In this document: positions 7,690 through 17,804 of the stretch, one piece after another
Layout: the number at the start of each line of letters is the position of its first letter
Numbering within the stretch: the first letter of the stretch is position 1
Assembly: GCA_012963885.1 (NCBI GenBank)
Contig: DTUY01000271.1
Span: 1 to 36,914, forward strand
Reading direction: 5' to 3'
From: Candidatus Poribacteria bacterium
GTDB taxonomy: Bacteria > Poribacteria > WGA-4E > UBA9662
DNA length: 36,914 nucleotides
Program-made: the position numbers and the translations under genes
Notes under the pieces: model-generated
Seen by the model: the letters and a program-made list of their open reading frames with translations, nothing else
The model's database searches: none
Told to the model about the DNA's origin: nothing

Positions 7690-8742
7690 ATGGCATCAAA
7701 GCCAAATGATAAAGTAAGAATTGCGGTCGTTGGTATGGGAATTGGTAGACCCAATGGTCAAGCATTAGCAAATAATCCTCGTGGTCAGGTTGTAGCCCTG
7801 TGTGACCTGCTTGAAGAACGTATGCAATCTTTCGCTAGTGACTTGCCTGAACCGGTCAAGTTTTATACTGATTATAAAGAAATGTGTCGCGATGATGAAA
7901 TCGATGCTGTTTTTGTCGGCACACCAAACCAGTGGCATGTTCCTATCGGTCTGGAGGCAGTGCGTAACGGGAAGCATGTCCTGATTACTAAACCACTGGC
8001 AGATTCTGAAGATGCTGCAGAACAAATAGTGGAAGAAGCAGAATCGGCCAATGTGGTTAACATGATGTCGCTTTCCACTCGATTCGATAATGGTTGTCGG
8101 TACCTTGGGCTTCAGGCACGTAATGGATATTTTGGTGAATTGTATTATGCGAGATCGCGCAGTGTCCGTCGAAACGGTATTCCCGCATGGAATTTGGGGT
8201 TCATTAAAAAAGGAGGCGGTGCATTTCGCGACATGGGAGTTCATGTTCTTGACGCTGTTTGGTGGGTTCTTGGAACACCTAAACCGATAAGTGCCCTAGG
8301 TACTGCCGGAGCTAAGTTCGGACCATTCGGTCGGGGATATGGTTTCGGTCGAGAGTATTCGGAAGAGATTTTTCAGCAGTTTGAGGCAGATGACTATGCA
8401 GGTGGTTTTATTACTTTTGAAGGCGGAATCGGTGTACAGGTTGAAAGTTTCTGGGCTTCACATCAACCCGACGAATTTCAGATGGAACTCTTCGGCACGG
8501 AAGCAGGAGCGAGACTCAGCCCACTGACAATCTACCGGACACAAGATGACCAGACACAAGACCTGACGCCGGAACTAGAAGAAAAAATGGGGTCTTGGGA
8601 CAGGATTGCCAACCATTTCATTGAATGTATACTGGACGGGACGCCTTGTGAAGCCCCTCTCCGACACGGTTTGGTCGTACAAAAGATGATGGAGGCGATC
8701 CTAAAAAGCAGCGAAATTGGTGACGCTGTATCAATCGATTAA
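7690..8742 (+). CDS. Gfo/Idh/MocA family dehydrogenase (TKP type)
   Basis: Protein of 350 residues. The ATG is preceded by GAGGA at 9-base spacing. An N-terminal Rossmann domain carries VVGMGIGRPNG and VVALCDLLEERMQSF. The usual EKP motif appears as ITKPLA (T100-K101-P102), so the catalytic Lys is kept and Glu is replaced. The substrate-side motif GGGAFRDMGVHVLDAVWW matches the family G-G-G-x-x-x-D-x-G-x-H signature. It probably oxidises or isomerises a sugar or cyclitol with NAD(P). It is strikingly similar to the gene at 21646-22701. It reads divergently from the Thr-type sulfatase-fold gene. Its stop codon abuts, with no gap, the stop of the convergent outer-membrane barrel gene. Confidence 0.93.
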   Translation: MASKPNDKVRIAVVGMGIGRPNGQALANNPRGQVVALCDLLEERMQSFASDLPEPVKFYTDYKEMCRDDEIDAVFVGTPNQWHVPIGLEAVRNGKHVLITKPLADSEDAAEQIVEEAESANVVNMMSLSTRFDNGCRYLGLQARNGYFGELYYARSRSVRRNGIPAWNLGFIKKGGGAFRDMGVHVLDAVWWVLGTPKPISALGTAGAKFGPFGRGYGFGREYSEEIFQQFEADDYAGGFITFEGGIGVQVESFWASHQPDEFQMELFGTEAGARLSPLTIYRTQDDQTQDLTPELEEKMGSWDRIANHFIECILDGTPCEAPLRHGLVVQKMMEAILKSSEIGDAVSID

Positions 8743-9663
8743 TTAGAATCGGCCGAGGATAGCAATTCGGTGCGCGTTACCGATGTCGGCACTCGGCACA
8801 AGGGCATAATCAAACTGGAAGTTGGTGTTGATCAGCGAGGATCTTCCTTCTCGTCGAAGACCTATACCGGTTGTTAGACCATTCTTTAGATTTTCGCCTT
8901 GATTCAGGCTATAACCAATTCGGAAAGCGACTAAATCATAGAACCAATACTCAAGGCCTGCATGTACACTTGGAAAATCACCGACCAAAGGATAGTTGAC
9001 ATCACCAACTACTGATAACGCGTTCAAGGGAGTAAAGGACATACCTGCGCGAACCGTCATCGGTAAGTCTTCTCCAGTATCAAGTAGTCCAAAATGCTGT
9101 AGCGACATACCTAACCCCAGAAGGTTTCCCATTGGCCGCAGAACCATGCCTAAATCGCCGGCAAAACCCAGCGAATTTTCCACACTTAATCGTTGATGAA
9201 TAAGCTTTGCTGTTCCACCAATTGATATTTCAGGTATCAATTCGTAGGCCAAGGTTAAACCGGTTGCAAATCCCCCAACCGTTGCCAGATCGTCTGGTTT
9301 ATCGGTTGGTTGAGCGCGATACTCAATTTGTGTAAAAGCACCCTGAAAGCCGATACCGAATGTCATCTTCTGGTTGAGCCGCTGTGCATAACCGATCGCT
9401 TGCGAATTGATATCAGCGATAGAAAAGTTTTGCATTGCTGAAAACTCGCGAAACTCAATTGAGGTCAATCCCGCTGGATTCCAGAATAGCGTATTAACAT
9501 CATTAGCCAAACCTGTGAATGCGCCTCCCATGGCCATCGGACGCGTACCACTGTCAATCTTTAGAAATGCTGCTGCCGTCGTTCCCGCTGCTTCGTGAAT
9601 CTCGGCAGGCCAAGCGACAGTTGTCACAGTAAGCAGAAATATAATCAGAAGCCGTTTTTTCAA
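8743..9663 (-). CDS. PorV/PorQ-like outer-membrane beta-barrel protein
   Basis: About 306 residues. A TTG at 9663 (MKKRLLIIFLL) has AAGGA eight bases upstream and gives a clean signal peptide, so I prefer it; ATG at 9678 or further upstream starts lack a ribosome site. The mature N-terminus holds AAAFLKIDSGTRPMAMGGAF and LANDVNTLFWNPAGL, hallmarks of the PorV/UPF0164 group. It continues as alternating amphipathic strands and ends in a terminal Phe (AILGRF), as expected of an outer-membrane barrel. PorV proteins act as partners for exported substrates in type IX-like secretion. The gene follows the giant Ig-repeat gene by 96 bp or less on the same strand, so the two are probably co-transcribed and work together. 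Confidence 0.85.
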   Translation of the reverse strand: MKKRLLIIFLLTVTTVAWPAEIHEAAGTTAAAFLKIDSGTRPMAMGGAFTGLANDVNTLFWNPAGLTSIEFREFSAMQNFSIADINSQAIGYAQRLNQKMTFGIGFQGAFTQIEYRAQPTDKPDDLATVGGFATGLTLAYELIPEISIGGTAKLIHQRLSVENSLGFAGDLGMVLRPMGNLLGLGMSLQHFGLLDTGEDLPMTVRAGMSFTPLNALSVVGDVNYPLVGDFPSVHAGLEYWFYDLVAFRIGYSLNQGENLKNGLTTGIGLRREGRSSLINTNFQFDYALVPSADIGNAHRIAILGRF

Positions 9664-9759
9664 TTCAAATTTCCTTCTCATGATCAACATCAATTAGTCA
9701 ATATTAATTTGATTGCTAGTTCCCTAGTATTTACCGTGCCAAAAAAGAATTGGTACTGA

Positions 9760-12700
9760 CTATTCAACAACGAGAATCTTTCCGATAACGTTTGCACTTT
9801 CGTCTCCGCGATCTGCCTCCAGTCGGAAGATATAAATCCCTCGAGCAACACGCCTGTTTGAATCATTGTTGAGATCCCATGTGACAATTTGATCTGTACG
9901 TCCTGCTTGCATTCTGGGATATTCTTTTTGATAGACTAGGTACCCGGCAAAATCATATATACTTAGGGTAATATCAACAGTTTCGTTATTAGAAATATTG
10001 GGATCGAAGGAGATGTGTGCTATATCACCTTGAGATTGCCGAAGCGGATTAGGCCAACAATAAGTCTCGTCTTTAAATCCAAGAGAAACAGTAAAATCGA
10101 CAGTTAACTCTTCGTAGATCTCAGCATTTCCTGCACGATCCATAACACGAATATTGAGGACATATTCACCAGAAGTCGGGGGCAGATAATCAATTTCCCA
10201 AAGGCTCCAAGGCTCTTGGCTTCCTTGGCTGACATCATCTGCTAAAACAGGATCGATATCGAGACCATCTGGGTTTTTACCAACAATCTCCACACTAACA
10301 ACCCCAGAAGCAGGAATATTATTCTGTGGTGAGTCAACAGCTGTTCCGCGAAGTCTAAGCGGGTTCTCTTCAACTTCTGTTTTACCTCGGTCAGTCAATT
10401 GAATAACCGGTGGTGCTACCTCATAGAGAAATTCTGTGGTAAGTGTAGTCGCCGGTTGAAAACCAAGCTTTTCAGGATCCAGGCCAACACTCGTAATAGT
10501 GATTTTATACATTCCTTCATCTGTCAGCAAACCAGCAGATTTAAAGGCAACTTGATCGACACCATCATGAACGACATCTCCCGCAACCGCATTCCCACTC
10601 GGAGAACGCACTAGAATCGACGATCTGGCCAAGTCAACACCCTGGCCTGCGTCGGACATTTTAGTTGTAATTGATACTGACGCGCCACGTCCAGCAACCG
10701 AAGGATAATCCGGATCATTGGCATCTAGAATGAGCGGCTGTTCATTCAGTGTTAGGCCTGCAATGTCAATCACAGGTGGGCGTGTGTCATAGACAAAACC
10801 ATATTCAAACACTTTGGACATATTCCCTGCTTGGTCTTTGGCAGTAACCTGAAGCAGATAGTTACCATCCTGACTCCCATCGCTAGCAAGCGGTTTGGTC
10901 AGAATCAGCGAAATGGTGTTGCCCGACTCATCCATTGATTCGACTCCGGCGATCTCTGATTTAGATCCGTCAGTAGCCACTTGGAACAGTTGAATATACG
11001 CTATCTTGGCGTCTTCCCAGTCAAGACCTGAACTTGGTTGATCATCGACCAGTGCCACCTGAAGTTCCAGAAGAGAGTTGTTTACGCCTGGGTCAACAAC
11101 GGTCATCCCAATTGAATCTTCCACAATTTCAGGAATAACCGTGTCGTAGATAAAGGTGAAGTTTTGGATCTCGCCTTGGCCTCCATTGCTATTGACAGGA
11201 GTGAAAGAAATGGTGTATTGCCCATCGTCAGATCCGTCTTCCGTTGGTTCCCGAAAAAGCTCATAAACCAAGCGGTCGCCAGATCGCGATTGTCGTCCTG
11301 GTATAACCTTGCCATTAGGACCAACCAGTGAAATTGTTGAGAGGTTGGAATTACCACTATCAAGTTTTAATTCTACCTGATCAAACGCTTCATTCGTAAA
11401 AGCTTCTTCAACAGGGGATGTCTTGGGTGTTGTCGAAATAACAGATGGTAAATGCATTAAATAAAGAAAGTGATTTTCATTTATCATCGTGTTCCCGGCA
11501 CGATCTATCAATTCGACCCGAACAGTATGGGTTCCGTTTTCCTTGAGACCATCAATTTGTAGAGTAAGCTTAGATTGACCATCATGACTGAATTCACCAT
11601 TAACGGGATTACCATTTTTATCTAGGAGCGTCAACGTCGTCTGCACAAAATCAATATCGCTATCTCCGTTATCTTGAACATTCGCGACGACGGAAGTAAT
11701 TGTTTCTCGAATTTCCGAGTTGTTCTTCGGACTAGTACTAACCAAAGCTGGTGCTAGTGTGTCGTAGATAATGTGGTGTGAAACTTGTTTTTTATTACCA
11801 ACTTTATCGATTAAATTAATGACAACAGTGTAGTTGCCATCATCGGATCCGTTTGTTACCAATGGTTGGTTGAGTGTTAAGAATATCCATTCGCTACCGT
11901 CATTTGTGACAGTGGCTAGGATGGGTTTCCCAGATTCGTTCTGCAATTCAATCTGTTGGCTACCAATTTCAAGCTCTGCTGGCCCCAAATCCTGAATTTG
12001 CATGGCAATCTGTGAAATTGGAACGCTGAGGTAAGAAACTGGTTGGTTTAGATCTATAACCGTGATAGAAATGATCTCTGGTTCTTGTGTATCGAATATC
12101 TGTTTTTGTATCCTAGGTGTTCCCGATCTGCCGAACATATCAATCGGAGTCACTGTAATGGTGTAGATATCATCATTGGATCCGTCAGTTTCAAGCTGAA
12201 GAGGCGTCCACACGACTTGCGTGGACGATCTTGCCGTTTGGCCATTAACCGCGCCTTGCGACCCTGTTACAGTGATTGAAGAACCGTTTGAAGTGGTATT
12301 GAGATTCGATCCGCTCAAGGTTGCAACAACTCGATTGGGGAATTCTCCGACCTCAATTTTGGATACTGTTGGTAGCGGGAGGTCAAGATTAAATTGATAT
12401 TCAACCATATGGCTGGTATTTTCAGCATTGTCTTTTGGGGAAATCCCAATCGTGTACGTTCCAACTTCATGTAGTGTCGAAAATTTGGCCGTGATGCTAT
12501 CAGATTTATTGCTGATTAGGTTAATTCCGATCACTGCCCCTTGTGGATTAACTAATTGAACCGTGGTTCCATTCAGATCAACTCCAGTTCCTCCATCAGA
12601 GAGGACAATGGTGATACTGTCAAAAGCTTCTTTAACAACAACTAGCTGATCTTCCAACTTAATCGGTTTGGTTGTGCCGAGTTGCACCTGTTTAATGGAC

Positions 12701-15700
12701 GGAACAACGGTATCAACAATGAATGCCATTTTACTGTCCAAACTGTTTTTGGCTAGATCAACAGCAGAGATTTGAATCGCATATTTTCCGTCAGCAGAAC
12801 CGTCCCGTGGTAGCTTCTGTTCCAGCACCCAATTGATAGCTGATTGTGACTCGTCCACCTCCTGTCGGCCGGCAACTACCTTTCCTGTTGGATCCAGTAG
12901 ACGTACCTTGGACTGATTGAAATCAATCCCTCTACCACTTTGATCTGTCAGGTTTGCTGAAACAGCTTCAAGATCATTGACAGTACCAAAATCTTCTGGT
13001 GTTGTCGAAGCTATTTCCGGTTTCTGTGTGCTATACAGGAACTCGTGGACGAAGCTCGATGCGTTACCCGCCACATCTACGACGTTAATTTGTATCTGAT
13101 AGGTGCCATCGTCTGAACCATCGGTTTCTAGCATATCAAATTGGATTGAGGCTTCTTTTTTCCCATCAGTAGTTTGGGTTGTGTTAATTAAGCCACTGTT
13201 GGATCCGGACAAGGTGATAGCGGTTTGGGAAAAATCTACGCCACTCGAATCGGTAAAATTGACGGAAATTTTGTCAATTGGCGAACTCACCTGCTTCGGA
13301 TAATTGTTGAGATTTGTCGACGGAGGTTGTGTATCATACTGAAGCTCAAAGGTTTCAGTAACGCTGCTTCCGGCATTATCAGTTGCTTTAACGAGAATCA
13401 TGTACTGTCCGTCTTGATTCCCAATCTGTGTAAATGGTTGATCCAGTTGTAACCAGACGTTACCGTTACTATCATGTCCCTGCGTACCGGCAACTACTTT
13501 ACTGCTCGCGTCTAGTACTTGGATTGAGGATTGGCTGAAATCAATACCTGTACCTGAATCGGTAATGACGGCTTCAAAACGGTTAATCGGTTGGTTGAAA
13601 TAGGAGATGTTTTTGGTGGGATCGATAGCAGTAACTGATGTGACTACCGGATTTTGTGAATCGTAGCTAATCGAGAATTGGCGTGGGTCGCCGATCATTC
13701 CACGCTTATCGATCGGTTGAACACTGACCGTATAGACTCCATCATCACTACCATCAGCCAAAAGTGCGGGTGTAATCTTAATAGTAATTTCGTCGACCCC
13801 ATTGTTGGTTATCTCACTGTCGACCAGTTGACTGCTGAAATCTCGAAGTTCAACAGATGATCCATCACTTGAGAAATCAAGACCTGCTCCGTTACCATCG
13901 ATTAATTTAACTGTAATTTGCTTTAATTCTTTTATCTTCGATCGGTTGGCAGGTGTAATTGAGGCAACACTTGGTGAAGCAATCTCAAGCTCATAGTGAA
14001 ATTGCTGGACCACACCGACATTGCCTGCAATATCAGCTAATGTAATGTTGAACACATAAATTCCGGCACTCGTTAGCAAGGCGGAATTGAAGGATATCTT
14101 GTTTTTTCCATTGTTTTCAGTCTCACCTTGAATGGGCGTTCCACCTTGTGTCAGAAGTTGAACGGTTGAAGTTGAGAAATCTATCTTACTTGAAGCATCG
14201 ACAACTTCAAATTCTACTGAAACCTGATTAGTTGTCAGTACATTTCGATCCGCAGGCCTGGATCCCTCTGTAATTTTTGGTGCCTGTGTGTCAAATATAA
14301 CTGGAAAATCCTCAGAAAAACTCTGTCCTGCTACATCAACATAGCTTACATTCAAGGCATAATTACCATCCGCAGAACCATCCGCAGGCAGTTGATTTTG
14401 GACCCTCCACTGCAGTTGCTCAAGACCGTTATTTTCAACCGGATTAGCGGCAACTATTTCACCATCGGCATTTTTAAGGATAATCGTCGATTTTGAAAAA
14501 TCGATTTTAGGCCCAACATAATCCGTTATTTGAGCTGTAAGGTTCGTAATTTCATTAACAGGATCAATAACATCGGGAACCAAACCAATCACAGGTGTTG
14601 TATCGGTGAAGAAAAATGGGATCTTTGTATCAGCACCAACATTTCCAGCAAAATCAACTGGTGTGACTTCAATCATATACTCACCAGCTTGATTAATCGG
14701 TTCGGCAATAATCAAGGCAACCGTTGTCTTTCCAATGTAACGTACAGTTGCTCCGACCTGTGTGCCGTTGTGAGTAAGTCTGACATTTGTGCTGGCTAGG
14801 TCTACTCCACTCAGTTGATCGTTGAGAACAACGAGCACTTGGGTCAATGAGGAAACGGTCGTATTTACTGCTGGCGTTGTGGATTGGAGCGCTGGCAGAT
14901 GAGTGTCATAGATTAGATCAAAGACATCGCTTTGCGAATTACCTGCCACATCGGCGTAGTTGAGGTTAACGGTGTATTTCCCATCCTGAGTGCCATCTAA
15001 CATTTGTAAAGGTTCTGCCAATTGGAATTCAAGCGCATCGCCGTTAGCAACAACTGTTCCGTTAATCAGAGTGCCACCTTTTTTAAGGACTAGTCCTGTG
15101 GCGTTGAAATCGATACCGCTACCGTTTAGATCACTGAAATTTGCCGTAATTGTCTCCACAGGTAGATTGGTGTAATCGGCTGGCGAAATTGAGACGAGTT
15201 TCGGTTTTTGTGTGTCATAAACAAAGTTAACCTGACGCTGACTTGTATTGCTAGCTAGGTCTACAGCCGAAACAACAATCTCATAGGCACCATCAGCAGA
15301 ACCATCGGTCGCTAGGGGGGCAATCAATGCCCAACGGATCGTGGTTTCGTTGATTGCTGTTTGCTGGCCAGCCACTTCTCCACCGTTTCGGGTTAGCCGG
15401 ATTGTCGTATTCAACAGATTCAATCCAACGCTGTCGTGCAGTACGGCTTCAACATAACTGATCTGAGTCCTAACCCCTGATGTAACAGGACTGTCATTAA
15501 CCTTGATCTTTGTGATTGCAGGCGCAACAGTATCAAATGTAAAGGTTGAGGATGTCTGTATCTTGTTTCCTGCTAGGTCAACACCAGTAATTGCCACCGT
15601 ATAGACGTCATTCTCGTCAACGGTATCCATCTGGTTTGTGAGTGAGAACTTTATCTCATTTACAGAGGAATCGAGAGATCCGACGATATTTGTACCGCTC

Positions 15701-16692
15701 GAATTTTTAAGCGTTAATACTGTTTCGTCAAAGTTAATACCACTACCGTTATCTGACTCGAAGCTGACAACGATCTGGTCGATTGCGGTCTTTTGGTAGG
15801 AGCGATTGGCGGGCGTAATTTGAGAGATGGCAGGAGATACCGTATCAATCTGGATTTGAGTAACCGGAGAAGTTAAGACGTTGCCTCCCTGGTCCGTTGC
15901 CTTGAGTTGAAGCGTATGGTTGCCATCCGTGATCGTTTGATTAAGTCCATCTTTACCGTTCCACAAAAAAGTGTGATTGCCAGAGATGAGATTTGTCAAG
16001 GAAATTGGCGGTCGATTGGTTAGGTTGGCGAATTCGAGTTCAAGCGCTGTTAGATCTTCAGCAATACTGTATGAAAGCGTATTTATGTCCTGACGACCGT
16101 CGCCGTTTGGGGAAAATTGCGTCCGGCTAACGTTAGCAGAGATTTGAGGGAGTTTCGTGTCGATCACAGCGGAAATCTTAACAGTGTGATCAGGAGTTGG
16201 TGGAGTGAATTCGTCATTGCGGAAAAAGTCAATTTCTATTTGTATTTCGTATGTTCCATCCTGTAATTGGCGCAACGCCGCATCCTGACTGGAATGGCGA
16301 TTCCTGCCATCCCATTCATGAATAATAATGCGTTTCTCTGCCGAATTTGGTGGTCCTGGACCAAAATCGCCCATTACCATCCAGTCGTCATCAGGTTCGA
16401 ATTTACCATCCGGTTGACCAACTCCACCGGGACTGTGCACGTCGATGATAATGCGATATTCACCCGTGGTTCCATCCATGTTAAGTACAACCAACAACTT
16501 ATCTTGTACACCATCGCCATTTGGACTAAAAACCGAATCTCCATCCATATTATCAATGGTCTGTGGAGGAACTTGAAATCCCTTTTGTTGACCCCAAACA
16601 AGCTGATTGAAGATGATAAAAATGATTACACAGAAACATATGGCATTATATATTCGTAGTTTCTGTGGTTTAAAATTCCCAAAAACAGACAA
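9760..16692 (-). CDS. Giant secreted Ig-like repeat protein with a FlgD-Ig/T9SS-like C-terminus
   Basis: Protein of 2310 residues. The TTG start has GGGGGA just upstream. A hydrophobic export signal lies at about 15-34. SPNGDG motifs occur twice (FSPNGDGVQD at 55-64 and FSPNGDGRQD at 193-202), as in large surface proteins of gliding or T9SS bacteria. Then come about 18-19 Ig-like modules of roughly 100 residues. Their junctions read like FVYDTQKPKLVSISPAD, and inside the modules a D-G-S-x-D-G-x-Y turn precedes a VVDVAGN strand. The last 100 residues contain CWPNPLRQ, an IYDFAGYLVY strand and GIYIFRLEADRGD, ending in KILVVE. This matches FlgD-Ig/T9SS type A C-terminal domains. It is probably a surface-anchored or released adhesin or stalk. 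The PorV-like gene follows on the same strand. Confidence 0.92.
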   Translation of the reverse strand: MSVFGNFKPQKLRIYNAICFCVIIFIIFNQLVWGQQKGFQVPPQTIDNMDGDSVFSPNGDGVQDKLLVVLNMDGTTGEYRIIIDVHSPGGVGQPDGKFEPDDDWMVMGDFGPGPPNSAEKRIIIHEWDGRNRHSSQDAALRQLQDGTYEIQIEIDFFRNDEFTPPTPDHTVKISAVIDTKLPQISANVSRTQFSPNGDGRQDINTLSYSIAEDLTALELEFANLTNRPPISLTNLISGNHTFLWNGKDGLNQTITDGNHTLQLKATDQGGNVLTSPVTQIQIDTVSPAISQITPANRSYQKTAIDQIVVSFESDNGSGINFDETVLTLKNSSGTNIVGSLDSSVNEIKFSLTNQMDTVDENDVYTVAITGVDLAGNKIQTSSTFTFDTVAPAITKIKVNDSPVTSGVRTQISYVEAVLHDSVGLNLLNTTIRLTRNGGEVAGQQTAINETTIRWALIAPLATDGSADGAYEIVVSAVDLASNTSQRQVNFVYDTQKPKLVSISPADYTNLPVETITANFSDLNGSGIDFNATGLVLKKGGTLINGTVVANGDALEFQLAEPLQMLDGTQDGKYTVNLNYADVAGNSQSDVFDLIYDTHLPALQSTTPAVNTTVSSLTQVLVVLNDQLSGVDLASTNVRLTHNGTQVGATVRYIGKTTVALIIAEPINQAGEYMIEVTPVDFAGNVGADTKIPFFFTDTTPVIGLVPDVIDPVNEITNLTAQITDYVGPKIDFSKSTIILKNADGEIVAANPVENNGLEQLQWRVQNQLPADGSADGNYALNVSYVDVAGQSFSEDFPVIFDTQAPKITEGSRPADRNVLTTNQVSVEFEVVDASSKIDFSTSTVQLLTQGGTPIQGETENNGKNKISFNSALLTSAGIYVFNITLADIAGNVGVVQQFHYELEIASPSVASITPANRSKIKELKQITVKLIDGNGAGLDFSSDGSSVELRDFSSQLVDSEITNNGVDEITIKITPALLADGSDDGVYTVSVQPIDKRGMIGDPRQFSISYDSQNPVVTSVTAIDPTKNISYFNQPINRFEAVITDSGTGIDFSQSSIQVLDASSKVVAGTQGHDSNGNVWLQLDQPFTQIGNQDGQYMILVKATDNAGSSVTETFELQYDTQPPSTNLNNYPKQVSSPIDKISVNFTDSSGVDFSQTAITLSGSNSGLINTTQTTDGKKEASIQFDMLETDGSDDGTYQIQINVVDVAGNASSFVHEFLYSTQKPEIASTTPEDFGTVNDLEAVSANLTDQSGRGIDFNQSKVRLLDPTGKVVAGRQEVDESQSAINWVLEQKLPRDGSADGKYAIQISAVDLAKNSLDSKMAFIVDTVVPSIKQVQLGTTKPIKLEDQLVVVKEAFDSITIVLSDGGTGVDLNGTTVQLVNPQGAVIGINLISNKSDSITAKFSTLHEVGTYTIGISPKDNAENTSHMVEYQFNLDLPLPTVSKIEVGEFPNRVVATLSGSNLNTTSNGSSITVTGSQGAVNGQTARSSTQVVWTPLQLETDGSNDDIYTITVTPIDMFGRSGTPRIQKQIFDTQEPEIISITVIDLNQPVSYLSVPISQIAMQIQDLGPAELEIGSQQIELQNESGKPILATVTNDGSEWIFLTLNQPLVTNGSDDGNYTVVINLIDKVGNKKQVSHHIIYDTLAPALVSTSPKNNSEIRETITSVVANVQDNGDSDIDFVQTTLTLLDKNGNPVNGEFSHDGQSKLTLQIDGLKENGTHTVRVELIDRAGNTMINENHFLYLMHLPSVISTTPKTSPVEEAFTNEAFDQVELKLDSGNSNLSTISLVGPNGKVIPGRQSRSGDRLVYELFREPTEDGSDDGQYTISFTPVNSNGGQGEIQNFTFIYDTVIPEIVEDSIGMTVVDPGVNNSLLELQVALVDDQPSSGLDWEDAKIAYIQLFQVATDGSKSEIAGVESMDESGNTISLILTKPLASDGSQDGNYLLQVTAKDQAGNMSKVFEYGFVYDTRPPVIDIAGLTLNEQPLILDANDPDYPSVAGRGASVSITTKMSDAGQGVDLARSSILVRSPSGNAVAGDVVHDGVDQVAFKSAGLLTDEGMYKITITSVGLDPEKLGFQPATTLTTEFLYEVAPPVIQLTDRGKTEVEENPLRLRGTAVDSPQNNIPASGVVSVEIVGKNPDGLDIDPVLADDVSQGSQEPWSLWEIDYLPPTSGEYVLNIRVMDRAGNAEIYEELTVDFTVSLGFKDETYCWPNPLRQSQGDIAHISFDPNISNNETVDITLSIYDFAGYLVYQKEYPRMQAGRTDQIVTWDLNNDSNRRVARGIYIFRLEADRGDESANVIGKILVVE

Positions 16693-16865
16693 ATCGTCCC
16701 CCTAAAACCCAATAAATCAGCGGCAGTTTCCAACTTCCTTACTATTCTCCCATTCGATTCGTGTTAGACGCAAAACTATCAGTTTGGTTGAGATTTGTTC
16801 TAATTCAAAAAGTGGCTGACCTGAGACCAGATTCTAAAAAACTAACTCATCAGCAAACAATCAAC

Positions 16866-17762
16866 TCAGGCCAATTCTGAACCAACGATCAAATGGTATG
16901 CTTCTAAATATTTTTCACTCGTTTTACGAACCACTTCATCAGATAATTGTGGCACCGGTGGCTGCTTATTCCAGCCAATCTCCATCAGGTAATCACGTAC
17001 AAATTGTTTGTCAAAGCTTGGCTGTGGACCACCAGGATTATACAGGTCTTTCGGCCAGAAACGAGATGAATCTGGTGTAAAGATTTCATCAATCAAAACT
17101 AGTTCTTCATTGACTAGGCCGAACTCGAATTTCGTATCGCATAAGATCAGTCCAACACTATCCGCGTGTACACTGGCCGACCGAAACAACTCAAAACTGG
17201 TTTCAATTAGTCTGTCCGTTAGTTGGGATCCAATCTCATCTTTCATTCGTTGGATGGAGATATTTTCGTCATGATCACCTTGTTCGGCTTTAGTCGCAGG
17301 TGTGAAGATCAGTTCTGGAAGTTGATCTGATTCGACCAATCCTTCCGGCAGTTTTTCGCCGCAGACTGTTCCGTCAGTTTGGTACTCCTTCCAGGCAGAT
17401 CCGGCGATATAACCACGTACCACACATTCGATATCAATGCGGTTAGCTCTCTGTACCAACATTGATCTTCCTTCCAACAGTGGAATATCGGACTGTTGGA
17501 TTTCGGGATATTCCGCTTCATTGGTGGTAATCATGTGGTTTTTGACAATCGGTTCGGTATAGTCGAACCAAAACTCAGATATTCCTGTCAGCACCTGCCC
17601 TTTGTAAGGTATCCCGTTCGGTAGGACAAAATCATAAGCGGAGATGCGGTCAGTTGAGACAATTAACAGTTTATCTCCGAGTTCATACAGATCACGCACT
17701 TTGCCCTGATGCGTCGGATTTAAGTTGGTAAGACTCGTTTCTGTTATAGTATCTTGTATCAT
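16866..17762 (-). CDS. purC: Phosphoribosylaminoimidazole-succinocarboxamide synthase
   Basis: Protein of 298 residues of the longer SAICAR synthetase type. It ligates aspartate to CAIR using ATP in purine synthesis and acts in the cytoplasm. Family motifs are HQGKVRDLYELGDKLLIVSTDRISAYDFVLP at the N-terminus (the P-loop-like GKVRD and STDRISAFD boxes), ECVVRGYIAGSAWKEY in the middle, and LVLIDEIFTPDSSRFWP near the metal/ATP site. The ATG at 17762 is chosen over a frame reaching 17834 because a promoter (TATAAT at 17805-17810) lies inside the longer version, and homologues begin near this Met. No other purine genes are nearby; it sits alone among accessory genes. Confidence 0.97.
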   Translation of the reverse strand: MIQDTITETSLTNLNPTHQGKVRDLYELGDKLLIVSTDRISAYDFVLPNGIPYKGQVLTGISEFWFDYTEPIVKNHMITTNEAEYPEIQQSDIPLLEGRSMLVQRANRIDIECVVRGYIAGSAWKEYQTDGTVCGEKLPEGLVESDQLPELIFTPATKAEQGDHDENISIQRMKDEIGSQLTDRLIETSFELFRSASVHADSVGLILCDTKFEFGLVNEELVLIDEIFTPDSSRFWPKDLYNPGGPQPSFDKQFVRDYLMEIGWNKQPPVPQLSDEVVRKTSEKYLEAYHLIVGSELA

Positions 17763-17804
17763 TATCGTCCCAAAAATCAATTTAATTGTAAAAAAGTCCC
17801 ACGC

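Noticed and set aside
7765..8244. 159-residue minus-strand reading frame opposite the 7690 dehydrogenase
   Set aside because: A shadow of a clear Gfo/Idh/MocA gene; the sequence is Cys- and His-rich in the manner of antisense translations.
9760..16692. Giant gene as a possible polyketide or peptide synthetase because of its length
   Set aside because: It has an export signal and only Ig-like modules, with no catalytic domains or carrier sites.
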